Source: Rivibacter sp049446155 (lineage in GTDB: Bacteria > Pseudomonadota > Gammaproteobacteria > Burkholderiales > Burkholderiaceae_C). From it: a DNA stretch of 64,000 bases. The stretch's first letter is position 1, and every line of letters begins with the position of its first letter. The notes under the pieces are model-generated. The model searched no databases. It saw only the letters and a list, made by a program, of their open reading frames with translations, and was not told the DNA's origin. Below are positions 62,759 through 64,000 of the stretch, piece by piece. The stretch lies in contig NZ_JBMSEE010000010.1 of assembly GCF_049446155.1 (NCBI RefSeq), forward strand, positions 62,001 through 126,000, in the 5' to 3' direction. The position numbers were made by a program, and so were the translations under genes.

Positions 62759-64000
62759 TGAACTCGACGATCCGCTCGATCGTGCCCGGGTCGTCGTCGA
62801 AGCCGCCGTGCGTCGTGCTGGTGCTCACCGGCCCGGGCGCGACATGCACCTCGACCTTCGGCAGCAGCGGCGCGATGTGGCGGTCGAAGTCCTTCTGCAG
62901 GCCGAGGATGGGCGTCGTCGCGCCGCCTTCGAAGGACTCGCTGACCAGGTAGAGCAGCGAGCGGCGGTAGGGGCCGCAGGTCGGGTCGTCCTGCTCGGCG
63001 TGGTCGCTCAGGTGGAACTGCACGAAGCGCTTGACCGCGCCGGACTGCAGGCGCGGCACGACCAGGTCGCGGAACGTCTGCATGCGCACCGCCGGCGCCA
63101 TCAGCGCGAGCGACTCGATGGGCATCGCATCGGCGACGCGGTCGATGACGAAGCTCGCGACGATGCTGCCGGCCGAGTGGCCGACCAGGTGCACGCGCAG
63201 ATTGTGCTGCGCGGCGCGCTCCCGAAAGTGCATCCACAGCTGCACGGCGCCGGGCTGCTGATCCTGCGGCAGCAGCGGGCCGCGCGGATCGAACACCGGC
63301 TTGCTCATCGCATCGGCGTTTTGCTTCATCTCGCCCCACAGCTGCGTGCCGGGGCGCGCGAGCGCGCGCTCGAGGCGGCGGTTCCACCAGCGCTCGATCT
63401 GCTCGCCGATGCCGCCGGCCGTGCGCGGCACGTCCTTCACCGCGTCGGACAGGCGGTTCATGATGGTGTCGAAGGCGCCGGTCTCCCACATCAGGAAGAT
63501 GGGAAAGATCTTCGCGTCGTAGAGCCTGGGGATCCAGCGCGCGGCGATCTGTGCCGCGGCCTTCTCGCCGACCAGGCCACCGTGCGCGTAGACGCACACG
63601 TCGATCGGCTCGGCGGGCTTCAGGCCGAATTTCTCGCGCGCCAGCGGCAGCTGCACGTCGACGATCGCTCGCACGTCGTCGGGCATGGTGCGAAAGCTGC
63701 CGCTGTTGGAGAGCTCGCCGTTGTTGCTCATGTTGATCACGAAGGGCGCGATCTCGCGTTCGCGCAGCACCTCGCTGGCGGCCAGCTTGACGCGGCCGGT
63801 CGACGCGTCGGTGCGCAGCGTCATCGAGCGCGCGATCGCCCGGTGCTCGGCGGTCACGACGCCGAGCTGCGCGACCCAGCAGTCCATCGCGTTGTCGACC
63901 CAGTCGTCGTAGCCGAGCACGGCCCAGCCGTGGCTGCCCCAGTCGGGGCCCCAGGAGTTCTGGATCAGGAAGCCGTCCTCGCAGTAGCCGACGATCGCGA
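62745..64000 (-). CDS. Papain-like peptidase end fused to alpha/beta-hydrolase domain, partial at 5' end
   Basis: The open frame runs past the right edge. The first visible residues read GYCEDGFLIQNSWGPDWGS, the Asn-active-site region of C1A papain-like peptidases, so an N-terminal peptidase domain lies outside the window. About 390 more residues follow. They include a hydrolase-like domain with VCVYAHGGLVGEKAAAQ, the nucleophile elbow VHLVGHSAGSIVASF and a late Asp/His region. No transmembrane helix is seen. A GTG at 63920 is a possible internal start but would cut through the peptidase motif. The pairing of a cysteine peptidase and a serine hydrolase in one chain is uncommon. Function unknown. 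Confidence 0.75.
   Translation of the reverse strand, partial: AIVGYCEDGFLIQNSWGPDWGSHGWAVLGYDDWVDNAMDCWVAQLGVVTAEHRAIARSMTLRTDASTGRVKLAASEVLREREIAPFVINMSNNGELSNSGSFRTMPDDVRAIVDVQLPLAREKFGLKPAEPIDVCVYAHGGLVGEKAAAQIAARWIPRLYDAKIFPIFLMWETGAFDTIMNRLSDAVKDVPRTAGGIGEQIERWWNRRLERALARPGTQLWGEMKQNADAMSKPVFDPRGPLLPQDQQPGAVQLWMHFRERAAQHNLRVHLVGHSAGSIVASFVIDRVADAMPIESLALMAPAVRMQTFRDLVVPRLQSGAVKRFVQFHLSDHAEQDDPTCGPYRRSLLYLVSESFEGGATTPILGLQKDFDRHIAPLLPKVEVHVAPGPVSTSTTHGGFDDDPGTIERIVEFIKGR

Overview
The window is very GC-rich and densely packed. It encodes a free-living betaproteobacterium, most likely Burkholderiales (Rubrivivax/Ideonella/Methylibium-like lineages or Comamonadaceae). The evidence is the gene set and order (glnA - DUF4124 - ntrB - ntrC, odhA-odhB-lpdA, PA2778/PA2779 pair, TctC/Bug binding protein), the protein sequences, and two copies of a small GCCCC-flanked palindromic repeat that I recall from Burkholderiales intergenic regions. 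About fifty genes are recognised, no gap between genes exceeds 300 bp, and I see no rRNA, tRNA, CRISPR array, prophage or insertion sequence. It reads as core chromosome.

Layout. 1-5 kb: 2-oxoglutarate dehydrogenase operon on the minus strand (sucA, sucB, lpdA cut by the window edge). 5-9.2 kb: hslO, a gamma-carbonic anhydrase-like protein, a DUF455 ferritin-like protein, MarC and XerD. 9.2-14.7 kb: TctC binding protein, AEC permease, queG/tsaE (head to head), amiC, and a CBS protein translationally coupled to PEP synthase (14.3-17.1 kb). 17.2-20.8 kb: a fused HyuA-HyuB/5-oxoprolinase. 20.9-25 kb: a membrane diguanylate cyclase, DedA and a KefB-type antiporter. 25.1-29.1 kb: mutL (endonuclease type), a lipoprotein hydrolase and an rRNA pseudouridine synthase. 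29-30.5 kb: the PA2778/PA2779 pair. 30.6-37.3 kb: Bcr/CflA transporter, miaA and an ABC ATPase, then a structured RNA candidate with a strong terminator, then the ABC permease and a CrtC/AttH-like exported protein. 37.3-42.3 kb: an EmrB-EmrA-OMF efflux operon with its MarR regulator. 42.3-46.3 kb: MsbA-like exporter, OmpA lipoprotein, thyA and folA. 46.3-48.6 kb: two unrecognised genes, each preceded by a copy of the same 23-bp element. 48.9-54.5 kb: xthA, then the nitrogen-control block ntrC-ntrB-DUF4124-glnA, with a sigma-54 promoter and two NtrC-like sites readable upstream of glnA. 54.7-59.3 kb: a tight minus-strand run of CinA-like protein, EI24 protein, fatty-acid hydroxylase, polysaccharide deacetylase and YVTN beta-propeller. 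59.3-61.3 kb: an AlgR/AlgZ-type two-component pair. 61.4-64 kb: chrA, then a protein joining the end of a papain-like peptidase domain to an alpha/beta-hydrolase, cut by the window edge.

Most of this is housekeeping. The points most worth a second look are: the unknown gene pair at 46.3-48.6 kb with its shared upstream element; a three-hairpin RNA candidate with an anti-Shine-Dalgarno stretch at 33.5 kb; the PA2778/PA2779 pair; the peptidase-hydrolase fusion at the right edge; and at least five genes whose -10-like hexamer ends exactly six bases before the start codon, which predicts leaderless mRNAs.
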